Origin: Bacteroidia bacterium
GTDB lineage: Bacteria; Bacteroidota; Bacteroidia; Flavobacteriales; Schleiferiaceae
Length of the DNA stretch: 64,000 bases
Assembly (NCBI GenBank): GCA_030424545.1
Contig: JAUHWL010000004.1
Location: 186,001 to 250,000, forward strand
Reading direction: 5' to 3'
The notes beneath the pieces were generated by a model, which was not told the DNA's origin, made no database searches, and was given only the letters and a program-made list of their open reading frames with translations. This document shows, in pieces, positions 54,994 to 64,000 of this stretch. The position numbers were made by a program, and so were the translations under genes. How positions within the stretch are numbered: the first letter of the stretch is position 1; every line of letters begins with the position of its first letter.

Positions 54994-57129
54994 ATGCAAG
55001 CGCTAGCTCAGCTATTAAAAGACTCCCTCCCCTACACCTTCAATCAAATAAACCAAACCATTGCGTTACTAGAAGATGGCGCCACAATACCGTTTATTGC
55101 GCGTTATAGAAAAGAGGCCACTGGTGGATTAGACGAGATAGAAATAGAAAACATATCCGCTAAAAAAACATATTTTGAAGACCTGATCAAACGCAAGAAA
55201 AGCATTTTAGAAGCGATAGAAAAAGCAGGTGCGCTAACCCTAGAGCTAAAACAAATAATTGACGAAACCTGGGATGCACACACCTTAGAGGATATTTACT
55301 TGCCTTACAAAACCAAACGAAAAACCAGAGCCGATGCAGCCAAAGCTTTAGGTTTAGAACCTTTGGCGGGCATGATCATGAAGCAAAATACAAATGACGT
55401 ATTTGGTGCTGCAACAAGGTTTGTTAAAGGTTCTGTAGCATCAGAAGATGTTGCTCTGGCTGGCGCACGAGACATTATAGCGGAATGGATAAACGAAAGT
55501 GCCGTTGCCCGAAAACGCTTGCGCACGCTTTTTAATAGAGAAGCACTCGTACAGGCCAAAGTGGTAAAATCTAAAAAAGAAGAAGCCGAGAAATATCAAG
55601 ACTATTTTGATTTTTCTGAACCCTTTAAATATGCCCGCAGCCACCGTGTATTGGCAATTTTACGCGGTGAGAACGAAGGTTTTTTGCGTTTGTCAATCGC
55701 TCCGCCAACCGAAAAAGCGCATGAAACGTTAGAACGCATTTTCATCAAATCGAACAATGAATGTACTACGGAAGTAAAAATTGCATTAGAAGATAGCTAC
55801 AAACGGTTATTGCAGCCTAGCTTAGAAAACGAATGTAAAAAAGCGGCCAAAGAAAAAGCGGATGACGAAGCTATTGTGGTATTTGCTGAGAATTTACGTC
55901 AGCTATTGTTGCAACCGCCTTTGGGAGAAAAACCTGTGTTAGCGTTAGATCCGGGGTTTAAATCGGGGTGCAAATTGGTTTGCTTAGATGCAAATGGCAA
56001 CTTATTGCACAATGAGAATATTTATCCTCATCCGCCACAAAATAGCCGCGAAAATGCCATAAAAACACTTAGCCATTGTATTGAAAAACACAACATTGAG
56101 GCGGTTGCTATTGGCAATGGTACGGCCGGTAGAGAAACTTTCGATTTGGTAAAGAGTATTCCAAACATCCCCAAAGCGCTGCAAGTTTTTATGGTAAACG
56201 AGGCGGGTGCATCGGTGTATTCAGCCTCTAAAATTGCCAGAGATGAATTCCCAAATTATGATGTAACCGTGCGTGGTGCCGTTTCAATTGGCCGTAGATT
56301 GATAGATCCGTTGGCAGAATTGGTTAAAATAGATCCCAAAGCCATTGGTGTTGGGCAATATCAGCATGATGTAGATCAGAAAAAATTGGCGCAAAGCTTG
56401 GCTCGCGTGGTAGAAAGTTGTGTAAATGCTGTTGGCGTAAACCTAAACACGGCTAGCGAACATCTTCTTGCGTATGTATCGGGCATTGGCCCAAAGTTGG
56501 CAAATACCTTTGTAGAGCATCGCAAAGCAAATGGTGCATTTACATCACGTAAAGAATTGTTGACTGTAGCAGGATTAGGCCCCAAAGCCTTTGAACAGTG
56601 TGCTGGATTCTTGCGTATTGTAAATGCCAAGAATGCATTAGACAACAGCGCAGTGCACCCTGAAAGCTACAAAATAGTACAACAAATGGCCAAAGACGTG
56701 CAAACAAACATCAAGCAACTCATTGGCAATAAGACGTTAATTGGCCAAATACAACTAGAAAAATATGTAAACAGCAAAATTGGTTTACCCACCTTAACCG
56801 ATATTGTGAACGAACTGAACAAACCTGGACTAGACCCACGCGGAAAAGCCAAACTCTTTTCGTTTGATGAAAATGTACGCAACATTTCTGATTTAAAGTT
56901 GGGAATGATCTTGCCAGGAATTGTTACAAACATTACCAATTTTGGCGCTTTTGTAGATGTTGGCGCCAAGCAAGATGGGCTTGTTCATGTAAGCCAAATG
57001 GCCAATACGTTTATAAAAGACCCAAATGAAGTTGTAAAAATAAATCAACAGGTTCTAGTAAAAGTTATGGAGGTTGATGTTGCCAGAAAACGGATTTCAT
57101 TAAACATGAAAGATGTAAATAATGGATAA
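54994..57129 (+). CDS. tex: Tex family RNA-binding transcription accessory protein
   Basis: 711 residues. N-terminal helical Tex domain (FIARYRKEATGGLDEIEI), YqgF/RNase H-like domain (about 310-430, VLALDPGFKSGCKLV), HhH pair (about 480-555, LLAYVSGIGPKLANTFVEHRKANGAF) and S1 domain (about 635-708, GIVTNITNFGAFVDVGAKQDGLVHVSQM). Complete in the order expected. Spt6-like factor that affects transcription in the cytoplasm. Confidence 0.97.
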   Translation: MQALAQLLKDSLPYTFNQINQTIALLEDGATIPFIARYRKEATGGLDEIEIENISAKKTYFEDLIKRKKSILEAIEKAGALTLELKQIIDETWDAHTLEDIYLPYKTKRKTRADAAKALGLEPLAGMIMKQNTNDVFGAATRFVKGSVASEDVALAGARDIIAEWINESAVARKRLRTLFNREALVQAKVVKSKKEEAEKYQDYFDFSEPFKYARSHRVLAILRGENEGFLRLSIAPPTEKAHETLERIFIKSNNECTTEVKIALEDSYKRLLQPSLENECKKAAKEKADDEAIVVFAENLRQLLLQPPLGEKPVLALDPGFKSGCKLVCLDANGNLLHNENIYPHPPQNSRENAIKTLSHCIEKHNIEAVAIGNGTAGRETFDLVKSIPNIPKALQVFMVNEAGASVYSASKIARDEFPNYDVTVRGAVSIGRRLIDPLAELVKIDPKAIGVGQYQHDVDQKKLAQSLARVVESCVNAVGVNLNTASEHLLAYVSGIGPKLANTFVEHRKANGAFTSRKELLTVAGLGPKAFEQCAGFLRIVNAKNALDNSAVHPESYKIVQQMAKDVQTNIKQLIGNKTLIGQIQLEKYVNSKIGLPTLTDIVNELNKPGLDPRGKAKLFSFDENVRNISDLKLGMILPGIVTNITNFGAFVDVGAKQDGLVHVSQMANTFIKDPNEVVKINQQVLVKVMEVDVARKRISLNMKDVNNG

Positions 57130-57165
57130 AAACACGTCTTAACTTATACGAAAATCAAAACAAGT

Positions 57166-57206
57166 TTGGCTTTCTAACCTATTTAAATTGCCTAATTTCG
57201 CGGCCT
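57166..57206 (+). promoter_or_regulatory. possible promoter of the ABC-F gene
   Basis: TAATTTCG at 57193-57200 resembles the TAnnTTTG -7 box with one mismatch, preceded at about 18 bases by TTTC. It lies in the 90-base gap between tex and the ABC-F gene, about 20 bases before the start codon. Confidence 0.35.
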
Positions 57207-57216
57207 TTAAATTTAG

Positions 57217-58848
<1,632 letters not shown>

Positions 58849-58857
58849 CACGTTAAG

Positions 58858-58950
58858 CTATTTCTTCTTATTGATTTTGCAAAGCGCATAACCAAACCCC
58901 ACCAAAATGTGGAGGATGATGAGCGTGAAAACTATATATTCAGTTCTCAT
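58858..58950 (-). CDS. possible 30-residue membrane microprotein
   Basis: ATG at 58950 and TAG at 58858 enclose 30 codons: MRTEYIVFTLIILHILVGFG, then YALCKINKKK. It is one clean hydrophobic helix (about 5-24) with a positive tail, as in known single-pass microproteins such as CydX or MgtS. No evidence of expression. It lies in the 231-base gap between the ABC-F gene and the frnE-like gene, opposite to both; the rest of the gap shows nothing. Confidence 0.4.
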   Translation of the reverse strand: MRTEYIVFTLIILHILVGFGYALCKINKKK

Positions 58951-59079
58951 GTTATCGTATTAATCTTTTGTAGCGCTTCATCATGAAGGCAGCAAACTTT
59001 AATGGCTTGCTAATGTTATATCAATGTGTTCCTTGAATAATTTTACCCGAAAATTAGCGGAATATTAAATATTGACCTC

Positions 59080-59802
59080 ATGACAAAACCAAAATTAAAA
59101 GTAGAAATTTGGAGCGATGTAATGTGCCCGTTTTGTTACATCGGAAAAAGAAGATTTGAAAAAGCATTGGCACAACTCCGCTTTAAAGACCAAATAGAAG
59201 TTGTTTGGAGAAGTTTTCAACTAAACCCAAATACGGTTACAAATGCCAACGTAAATGTTACGGAACATTTAGCAAAGAGCAAGAGTTGGAGCATGGAGTA
59301 TGCGCGCGAAATGAGCAACCACGTTTCGCAAATGGCGGCTCAAGAAGATTTGTACTTTGATTTTGACAAAGCCATTTTAGCCAACAGCTTTAATGCCCAT
59401 CGCTTACTTCAATTTGCTAAAACCTTAGACAAAGGCAATGCGCTAAAAGAAGCCCTACTCTACGCCTATTTTACCGATGGCAAAAACACAGACGATGACC
59501 AAACCCTTGTTAATCTTGCTGTTAAAGCCGGTTTGCCCAAAGAAAAAAGCGAACAAATCATCAGTTCTAAAAACCTGTTTGCCGCAGAAGTACACCAAGA
59601 CATACAAGAAGCACAAAAATTAAGAATACAAGGTGTACCATTTTTTGTGCTTGATAGAAAGTACGGCATAAGTGGAGCGCAAGAAACACAAGTATTTAAA
59701 CAAAATTTAGAACGTGCCTACCAAGAATGGGTAGCCACACAGGAAAAAACTAAATTAAACACAACACAAGGCCAAATGTGCACCCCTGATGGTGAATGCT
59801 AA
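59080..59802 (+). CDS. DsbA-family thiol oxidoreductase, FrnE-like
   Basis: 240 residues, no signal peptide, so cytoplasmic. Thioredoxin fold with the helical insert; active site VMCPFCYIG (Cys16, Cys19) and cis-Pro segment IQGVPFFVLD. It matches the FrnE/polyketide-associated 2-hydroxychromene isomerase-like group. The C-terminus ends in MCTPDGEC, adding two Cys, similar in place to the extra Cys pair described in Deinococcus FrnE (CX4C there, CX5C here). Confidence 0.92.
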   Translation: MTKPKLKVEIWSDVMCPFCYIGKRRFEKALAQLRFKDQIEVVWRSFQLNPNTVTNANVNVTEHLAKSKSWSMEYAREMSNHVSQMAAQEDLYFDFDKAILANSFNAHRLLQFAKTLDKGNALKEALLYAYFTDGKNTDDDQTLVNLAVKAGLPKEKSEQIISSKNLFAAEVHQDIQEAQKLRIQGVPFFVLDRKYGISGAQETQVFKQNLERAYQEWVATQEKTKLNTTQGQMCTPDGEC

Positions 59803-59815
59803 TAGTCGTAACGAA

Positions 59816-60409
59816 CTACAACAAATCTTCACGGGTTTCAATAACAATGGATTCTTTGAAAATAAAATACATTTTTTCAACTATATCTAGAATTGCTTGA
59901 TAGTCGTTTAGCCAAATACTAGAGGTAAAATCTAAACTGTAACCTCCTGTTTTTGGATCTACATGATCATTAGAAATGTACCAATTGTTTTCAATCGTTG
60001 CCATTGAATATAAATGAGGCACCATCGAATTACACAATTTGGGGCTGCTTGACTGAAACAAAAATTTGCCTTGAAGAGGCGTATTCTTCAGAGAAACATT
60101 TTTTCTTAAAAGCGTATTTAAGAATGCAAAAAACATTGACTTTTTAAAAACAGAAATCTCAACATCTGGTGTGTTAATATATTGAAAACCAATTTTTAAA
60201 TGATACTCTCTACGCAGATCACTTCGGTTTAAATGGGTAAAATCTTTCGCGGTGAAACGCCCTTGACAACCTTTGTATTCAAATTTAAAATCATAAACGT
60301 AGTTGTCTATAAAAAATATATCGTCTTGTAAAAGTTCGTTTTTCAGTTCATATCCATGTAAATATTCATACAATTTTACCCACGCGGGTTCTGGAAAAAC
60401 TACTTGCAT
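59816..60409 (-). CDS. hypothetical protein
   Basis: 197 residues without signal peptide or membrane helix, moderately basic, mixed alpha/beta. Visible segments: FIDNYVYDFKFEYKGCQGRF, LNRSDLRREYHLKIGFQY, YSLDFTSSIWLNDYQAIL. No family recognised. It is convergent with the frnE-like gene (13 bases between stops) and the first of three minus-strand orphans up to 61.9 kb. Confidence 0.55.
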   Translation of the reverse strand: MQVVFPEPAWVKLYEYLHGYELKNELLQDDIFFIDNYVYDFKFEYKGCQGRFTAKDFTHLNRSDLRREYHLKIGFQYINTPDVEISVFKKSMFFAFLNTLLRKNVSLKNTPLQGKFLFQSSSPKLCNSMVPHLYSMATIENNWYISNDHVDPKTGGYSLDFTSSIWLNDYQAILDIVEKMYFIFKESIVIETREDLL

Positions 60410-60433
60410 TGATTTTATTTTTATTATTTCTGT

Positions 60434-60507
60434 CTAATTGTAAGTAAGCATTGACTTTTTTGTATGCCTGTTGCTTGATTGTGCATTAGTTACTAGTGTT
60501 GGCAGCT
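60434..60507. repeat. cassette boundary: imperfect palindrome and GTTGGC arm (left)
   Basis: CTAATTGTAAGTAAGCA at 60434-60450 faces its imperfect complement TGCTTGATTGTGCATTAG at 60472-60489, followed by TTACTAGT and GTTGGCAGCT at 60498-60507, then a T-run at the 3' end of the lipoprotein gene. The GTTGGCAGCT pairs (8 of 10) with AGCTGCTAAT at 60998 on the gene's other side. Confidence 0.5.
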
Positions 60508-60514
60508 GTTTTTT

Positions 60515-60988
60515 TTATTTCTTTTTCCAAAACGTTGTCTTTCCTAATTTTTCACCATTCCCATTTTCTAAATATAAAATTAAACTGTCTTGACCGTCAT
60601 ATTTAAACATTGTATAAGTTCCATTTAATCCACGACCATAAAGAGGTCCGTTTTCAAGCCATAAAAAGTATTCTAACGAATCTTTCATATTAAGAGAGGC
60701 ATCTGTAAAGAAAACAACTTGATCATAGTCTTTTACAACTAGATGTCGCTCTCCTTCAACGCATTTATACGTCCAAGCATTTTCAACCCATGCATCTTTG
60801 ATATTAAGAGTTCCAATGTTTTGAACCACAATTGATTTAGTTACATCTGAAAATTTGAATTTGAACAAGTCATTTGTTCTAGATACTTCTATAGAGACAC
60901 TGGCTAAAGAAGTTTCTTTTTCCAAACATCTTTCAACACAACTCGTTAGTGTTAAAATGAATAACAATAGGATAAACTGAAACTTCAT
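60515..60988 (-). CDS. hypothetical lipoprotein, cassette A
   Basis: 157 residues. Lipoprotein signal MKFQFILLLFILTLTSC (Cys17), then CLEKETSLASVSIEVSR and several beta-strand-like segments ending LGKTTFWKKK. No family recognised. The gene is tightly enclosed by an inverted repeat: GTTGGCAGCT 8 bases beyond its stop codon and AGCTGCTAAT 10 bases before its start. It has no close partner and stands among other orphans. Confidence 0.6.
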   Translation of the reverse strand: MKFQFILLLFILTLTSCVERCLEKETSLASVSIEVSRTNDLFKFKFSDVTKSIVVQNIGTLNIKDAWVENAWTYKCVEGERHLVVKDYDQVVFFTDASLNMKDSLEYFLWLENGPLYGRGLNGTYTMFKYDGQDSLILYLENGNGEKLGKTTFWKKK

Positions 60989-60997
60989 ATTTTTAAT

Positions 60998-61131
60998 AGC
61001 TGCTAATGGTTTGACTATGAGCAGGCGGGCTTTAGAAGCACTTTTCTGTCAGCCGAGCCGATAGTTAGTTAATAGTTTTATCGTTTCGTTTTTCACTGTC
61101 GCCCCGCTTGCTTATAGTTTTTGTTGGCGTG
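60998..61131. repeat. cassette junction with imperfect palindrome
   Basis: This 134-base spacer starts with AGCTGCTAATGG (arm of cassette A) and ends with GTTGGCGTG (arm of cassette B, at 61123-61131). Inside, GACTATGAGCAGGCGGGC (61013-61030) faces GCCCCGCTTGCTTATAGTT (61101-61119), an imperfect inverted repeat enclosing about 70 bases. Its layout recalls integron attC sites in form, but the canonical RYYYAAC/GTTRRRY core is not matched. Confidence 0.55.
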
Positions 61132-61144
61132 TCGTTTTTTTCTT

Positions 61145-61852
61145 TTAACAAGTCCAATATTTTTTATTCTTAAAGTCAATGATTGTTGGACCTGAACCAC
61201 AACCACCATACTCTTCTGCATAAATGTCCATTTCAGATTCAGCAATTATCCATGAGCCTGAGACGTGTTTTCTTAATAGTCCCGAGTCGAGAATATCACC
61301 TTTTATTGACAATGACAGATTTCCGTCTCCTTCGTATCTTATTTTTACTGAATCTCCTTCGATAATTACTGTCACTTTTTCGCCCATGGATTTTCCTTGC
61401 CATTCAGCAAATGCAATGTCGTATCGATATTCTCCTGACTTAGGGATTTCAGATTGAAAGTTCTTTTGGTTAGGCCAACTTATAAGACTGTCATTTTCTA
61501 AATCATATTCAGCCAATGAATGTGTTTCAAAGTCTATATAGAGCCATTTTCTAACTTCAAATCGGTGTTGTAAGTCATAGCCAATCCTTATTTGAACTGT
61601 CTCTCTTCCTTGTCGTATTTGGTGGTCTTTGATAAAGCTAAGGGTCAGGCTGTCAGTTGTCTTTAAATTCTCGGTTTCTTGGTCTAAATACCACTTCACA
61701 TATTGGTCAACCCAACTCAAGTTCTTTTTTTCTAAAGTGTCAGGAGTTTGAAGTTCATGGTCGACCGTCTCTAATGGTTTCTTGTTAAAGTCTTGATTTT
61801 GGTTACACGACCAAAAAAATATTGTCAATATGATTATGGAAATTCTTGTCAT
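61145..61852 (-). CDS. hypothetical lipoprotein, cassette B
   Basis: 235 residues from the ATG at 61852, which begins the lipoprotein signal (MTRISIIILTIFFWSC, Cys16); an earlier ATG at 61885 would sit across the flanking palindrome. The mature part is polar; features are VDQYVKWYLDQETENLKTT and AEEYGGCGSGPTIIDFKNKK near the end, with Cys residues that may pair. Enclosed by a perfect 9-base inverted repeat, GTTGGCGTG at 61123 and CACGCCAAC at 61861. Family unknown. Confidence 0.6.
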   Translation of the reverse strand: MTRISIIILTIFFWSCNQNQDFNKKPLETVDHELQTPDTLEKKNLSWVDQYVKWYLDQETENLKTTDSLTLSFIKDHQIRQGRETVQIRIGYDLQHRFEVRKWLYIDFETHSLAEYDLENDSLISWPNQKNFQSEIPKSGEYRYDIAFAEWQGKSMGEKVTVIIEGDSVKIRYEGDGNLSLSIKGDILDSGLLRKHVSGSWIIAESEMDIYAEEYGGCGSGPTIIDFKNKKYWTC

Positions 61853-61860
61853 TTTAAATG

Positions 61861-61937
61861 CACGCCAACGATTATATAAACGCAATTGCGTTTATCCCTC
61901 AATAATAAGCAAATAAACACCATCGTTGCGTTTATTT
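61861..61937. repeat. cassette boundary: CACGCCAAC arm and TAAACGCAATTGCGTTTA palindrome (right)
   Basis: The arm CACGCCAAC (61861-61869) is followed by a perfect 18-bp palindrome TAAACGCAATTGCGTTTA (61877-61894) and a second inverted pair AAATAAAC / GTTTATTT (61911-61937). TTGCGTTTAT occurs in both. The first palindrome lies 25 bases before the lipoprotein start codon and could be an operator or a hairpin in its leader. Confidence 0.55.
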
Positions 61938-62065
61938 CTTCCTTACACGTTACAAAAGGAACATCATTAAGTCTTTTGTTTAACCATCTTAATGCCCGCT
62001 AGTTTGGGCAAAACCACTTGGAATTTGCCTAGAAAAAAACAACGCAAAAGTTTAGTGGTTTTAAA

Positions 62066-62096
62066 TTCGTGTAAACCCTTGCTATTGTTAAATTTG
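62066..62096 (+). promoter_or_regulatory. probable fur promoter
   Basis: TAAATTTG at 62089-62096 matches the TAnnTTTG -7 box exactly; TTCG at 62066-62069 lies 19 bases upstream in the -33 position. A transcript starting near 62103 would have a leader of about 12 bases before the fur ATG at 62115. Confidence 0.5.
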
Positions 62097-62114
62097 CCGC
62101 CTTACAATTGTTGC

Positions 62115-62570
62115 ATGGAAGACAATAAAGCATACGAAGAAGTTCAGAGTGTATTTACTCTTTATTTGGAGAAAAACGGTCAACGTAAAACCCCAGAACG
62201 CTATGCCATACTTAAAGAAATCTATTCCAACAACCATCATTTTGATATAGAAAACCTCTATATTTTAATGAAAAACAAGAATTACAGGGTTAGTAGGGCA
62301 ACGCTATACAACACCATAGAGCTTTTACTAGATTGTGGTTTGGTTAGAAAGCATCAGTTTGGGCAAAACCACGCGCACTACGAAAAATCTTACTTTAACA
62401 AACAACATGATCACATTATTCTGGCTGGCACGGGCGAGGTAATAGAGTTTTGTGATCCGCGCATACAGCAAATTAAAAAAACCATTGAAGAGGTTTTTAA
62501 CGTTTCGGTGCAAGGACATGCCTTGTACATTTATGCCGAAAAAAACGAAGAAAAAAAAGATTCGAAATAA
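62115..62570 (+). CDS. Fur-family metal-dependent repressor
   Basis: 151 residues from the ATG at 62115; the frame is open to 61992 but that start precedes the promoter box. Winged helix (about 20-85: [40 protein letters not shown]-type recognition helix) and a dimerisation domain with the His-rich metal site ([21 protein letters not shown]). The structural-zinc CxxC seen in E. coli Fur is replaced by AGTG ([13 protein letters not shown]). Fur, PerR or Zur cannot be distinguished. Followed after 28 bases by purA. Confidence 0.9.
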   Translation: MEDNKAYEEVQSVFTLYLEKNGQRKTPERYAILKEIYSNNHHFDIENLYILMKNKNYRVSRATLYNTIELLLDCGLVRKHQFGQNHAHYEKSYFNKQHDHIILAGTGEVIEFCDPRIQQIKKTIEEVFNVSVQGHALYIYAEKNEEKKDSK

Positions 62571-62598
62571 ATTAACCTGAAGAGGTTTTGCATTAATT

Positions 62599-63870
62599 AT
62601 GGCAGTAGATATACTTTTAGGATTGCAGTGGGGTGACGAAGGCAAAGGAAAAATTGTTGACGTATTGACCCAAAACTACCAAACAATTGCCCGCTTTCAA
62701 GGTGGCCCAAATGCGGGACACACCTTAGAGTTTGATGGCCATAAATTTGTTTTACATACCATCCCCTCGGGTATTTTTCATAAAGGTGTTAAAAATATTG
62801 TGGGCAACGGTGTAGTTATAGACCCTATCATTTTTAAGCAAGAAATAGAAAAGCTAGAAAAGCATGACAAAGATGTAACCCAGCGTCTTTTTATTTCTAG
62901 AAAAGCACATTTAATATTGCCTACCCATCGCTTTTTAGATGCCGCTTCTGAGGCCTCTAAAGGCAAAAAGAAAATTGGCAGTACGCTTAAAGGTATTGGC
63001 CCAACGTATATGGACAAAACTGGGCGCAACGGCATAAGAGTTGGCGAAATTGAATTGGAAACCTTCCGCGATAAATACAATCAGCTAAAAGCAAAACACG
63101 ACCAGCTTATTAAGCTACACGAGTTTGATTACGATGTAACTGAAAGCGAAAAAAACTGGTTTGAAGCCATTGCATATTTAAAAACTCTTAACCTTATTGA
63201 TAGCGAAGAATACTTCCACCAAGGATTAAGAGAAAATGAATCTATACTCGCAGAAGGCGCGCAAGGCACTTTGTTAGATATTGATTTTGGCACCTACCCG
63301 TTTGTAACATCAAGCACAACAACAAGTGCTGGTGCTTGTACTGGTTTAGGCATTGGCCCAAACCAAATAAAAAATGTTTTTGGCATCTTTAAAGCGTATG
63401 TAACCCGCGTTGGTAGCGGCCCCTTCCCTACTGAGTTGTTTGACGAAAATGGCGTACATATGTCTAAAGTAGGTAACGAGTTTGGCGCAACAACAGGAAG
63501 ACCAAGACGATGCGGCTGGCTAGATTTACCCGCATTAAAATACGCAATTAACGTAAATGGCGTTACTGAGTTGATGATGATGAAAGCAGACGTACTTAGT
63601 GGCTTAGACGAGATAAAAGTTTGTACCCATTATATGTACAGAGGTAAAAAAATAGACTATTTACCTTATACCATAGATGAAGCCAACTTATCACCTGTTT
63701 ACGAAACATTACCAGGTTGGAAAGAAGATTTAATGCAAATGAAAACCAAGGACAATTTCCCGAAAACATTTGTTGATTATTTGAATTATATAGAAGAAAA
63801 AACGGAAACACCCATTAAAATTGTTTCTGTTGGCCCAGACAGAGCACAAACTATTTTCTGGAAAGATTGA
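62599..63870 (+). CDS. purA: adenylosuccinate synthetase
   Basis: 423 residues. GTP-binding GLQWGDEGKGKIVD, then GPNAGHTLEF (catalytic His), KGIGPTYMDK, LDIDFGTYPFVTSS, GRPRRCGWLD. Joins IMP and aspartate for AMP synthesis. It is co-directional with fur (28 bases) and with the downstream OstA-like gene, whose TTG start overlaps its stop. The fur-purA order is a known Bacteroidota arrangement. Confidence 0.97.
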   Translation: MAVDILLGLQWGDEGKGKIVDVLTQNYQTIARFQGGPNAGHTLEFDGHKFVLHTIPSGIFHKGVKNIVGNGVVIDPIIFKQEIEKLEKHDKDVTQRLFISRKAHLILPTHRFLDAASEASKGKKKIGSTLKGIGPTYMDKTGRNGIRVGEIELETFRDKYNQLKAKHDQLIKLHEFDYDVTESEKNWFEAIAYLKTLNLIDSEEYFHQGLRENESILAEGAQGTLLDIDFGTYPFVTSSTTTSAGACTGLGIGPNQIKNVFGIFKAYVTRVGSGPFPTELFDENGVHMSKVGNEFGATTGRPRRCGWLDLPALKYAINVNGVTELMMMKADVLSGLDEIKVCTHYMYRGKKIDYLPYTIDEANLSPVYETLPGWKEDLMQMKTKDNFPKTFVDYLNYIEEKTETPIKIVSVGPDRAQTIFWKD

Positions 63871-64000
63871 TCATTAAAAAACTCCATAAAAATTCTTTTA
63901 TAGCCCTGGCAACCGTTTTGTTAGGGCTGTTTTTCTTGTTGCCAATGTCAACTTTGGCCCAAGGAAAAAAAATAAGAATACTAAATGCCGATAAACAAGA
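63867..64000 (+). CDS. OstA/LptA-like protein, N-terminal fragment
   Basis: A gene cut by the window edge. The frame opens at a TTG (63867-63869) that overlaps the purA stop (TTGA), encoding a basic leader and signal peptide (LATVLLGLFFLLPMSTLA-Q), then GKKIRILNADKQ. The mature start resembles OstA-like LPS-transport proteins of Bacteroidota, which bridge the periplasm. No in-frame ATG occurs before the signal peptide core. The identity is from 12 mature residues and so is tentative. Confidence 0.5.
   Translation, partial: MIIKKLHKNSFIALATVLLGLFFLLPMSTLAQGKKIRILNADKQ

Noticed and set aside
60998-61131. A true integron attC site
   Set aside because: The shape fits, but RYYYAAC/GTTRRRY cores are not matched and no integrase is in the window. 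Kept only as cassette-like.

Overview
The window is low-GC chromosomal DNA from a member of the Bacteroidota, most likely a Flavobacteriia-like lineage. The signs are a protein with a C-terminal type IX secretion sorting domain, a carboxypeptidase-regulatory/TonB-dependent outer-membrane barrel protein, DUF1573, DUF2490, TIGR02757, DUF2911 and PrsW proteins, a single long PurL fused to its glutamine amidotransferase, many lipoproteins, weak Shine-Dalgarno sites and TAnnTTTG-like -7 boxes. I cannot place it to genus. No rRNA, tRNA, CRISPR array, integrase, transposase or phage gene was seen.

Layout: 0-10.6 kb holds the end of a Y-family polymerase, an SRAP (HMCES/YedK) protein, a large outer-membrane receptor, DUF1573, a histidine kinase/response regulator pair, a beta-barrel protein, an AraC regulator, a T9SS-exported protein and a lipoprotein. 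10.7-16 kb holds purL, a DUF2490 protein and a TIGR02757 protein. 16.4-26.3 kb is the most striking region: five consecutive same-strand genes, each encoding a signal peptide, a TPR sensor, a coiled coil, one membrane helix and a class III adenylate cyclase domain. The first four are overlapping or nearly so. 26.3-46 kb is mainly housekeeping: LolD-like ATPase, sucC, pnuC, an esterase, a META lipoprotein, DUF429, an M14 peptidase, a glycosyltransferase, clpC, gyrA, a TPR protein, a CvfB-like S1 protein, a cold-shock-domain protein and a lipoprotein peptidyl-prolyl isomerase. 46-53 kb holds a flavin reductase, a class V aminotransferase-fold enzyme, two decayed lipoprotein genes, and a minus-strand operon prsW - DUF2911 - egtB - egtD - DUF427 with the two core ergothioneine enzymes. 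53-59.8 kb holds lipoproteins, a VOC protein, tex, an ABC-F ATPase and a FrnE-like DsbA protein. 59.8-61.9 kb is an accessory stretch of small minus-strand orphan genes. Two of these are enclosed by gene-specific inverted repeats and separated by imperfect palindromes, an arrangement that looks cassette-like. The window ends with fur - purA - an OstA/LptA-like gene (cut by the edge).

The best candidates for something undescribed are the five-member periplasmic-TPR adenylate cyclase array, one member of which has a recently amplified 120-bp TPR repeat and two in-frame insertions of a GC-rich palindromic element, and the inverted-repeat-bounded cassette modules near 60.4-61.9 kb. All functional statements are from reading the sequence and family knowledge; no searches were run.
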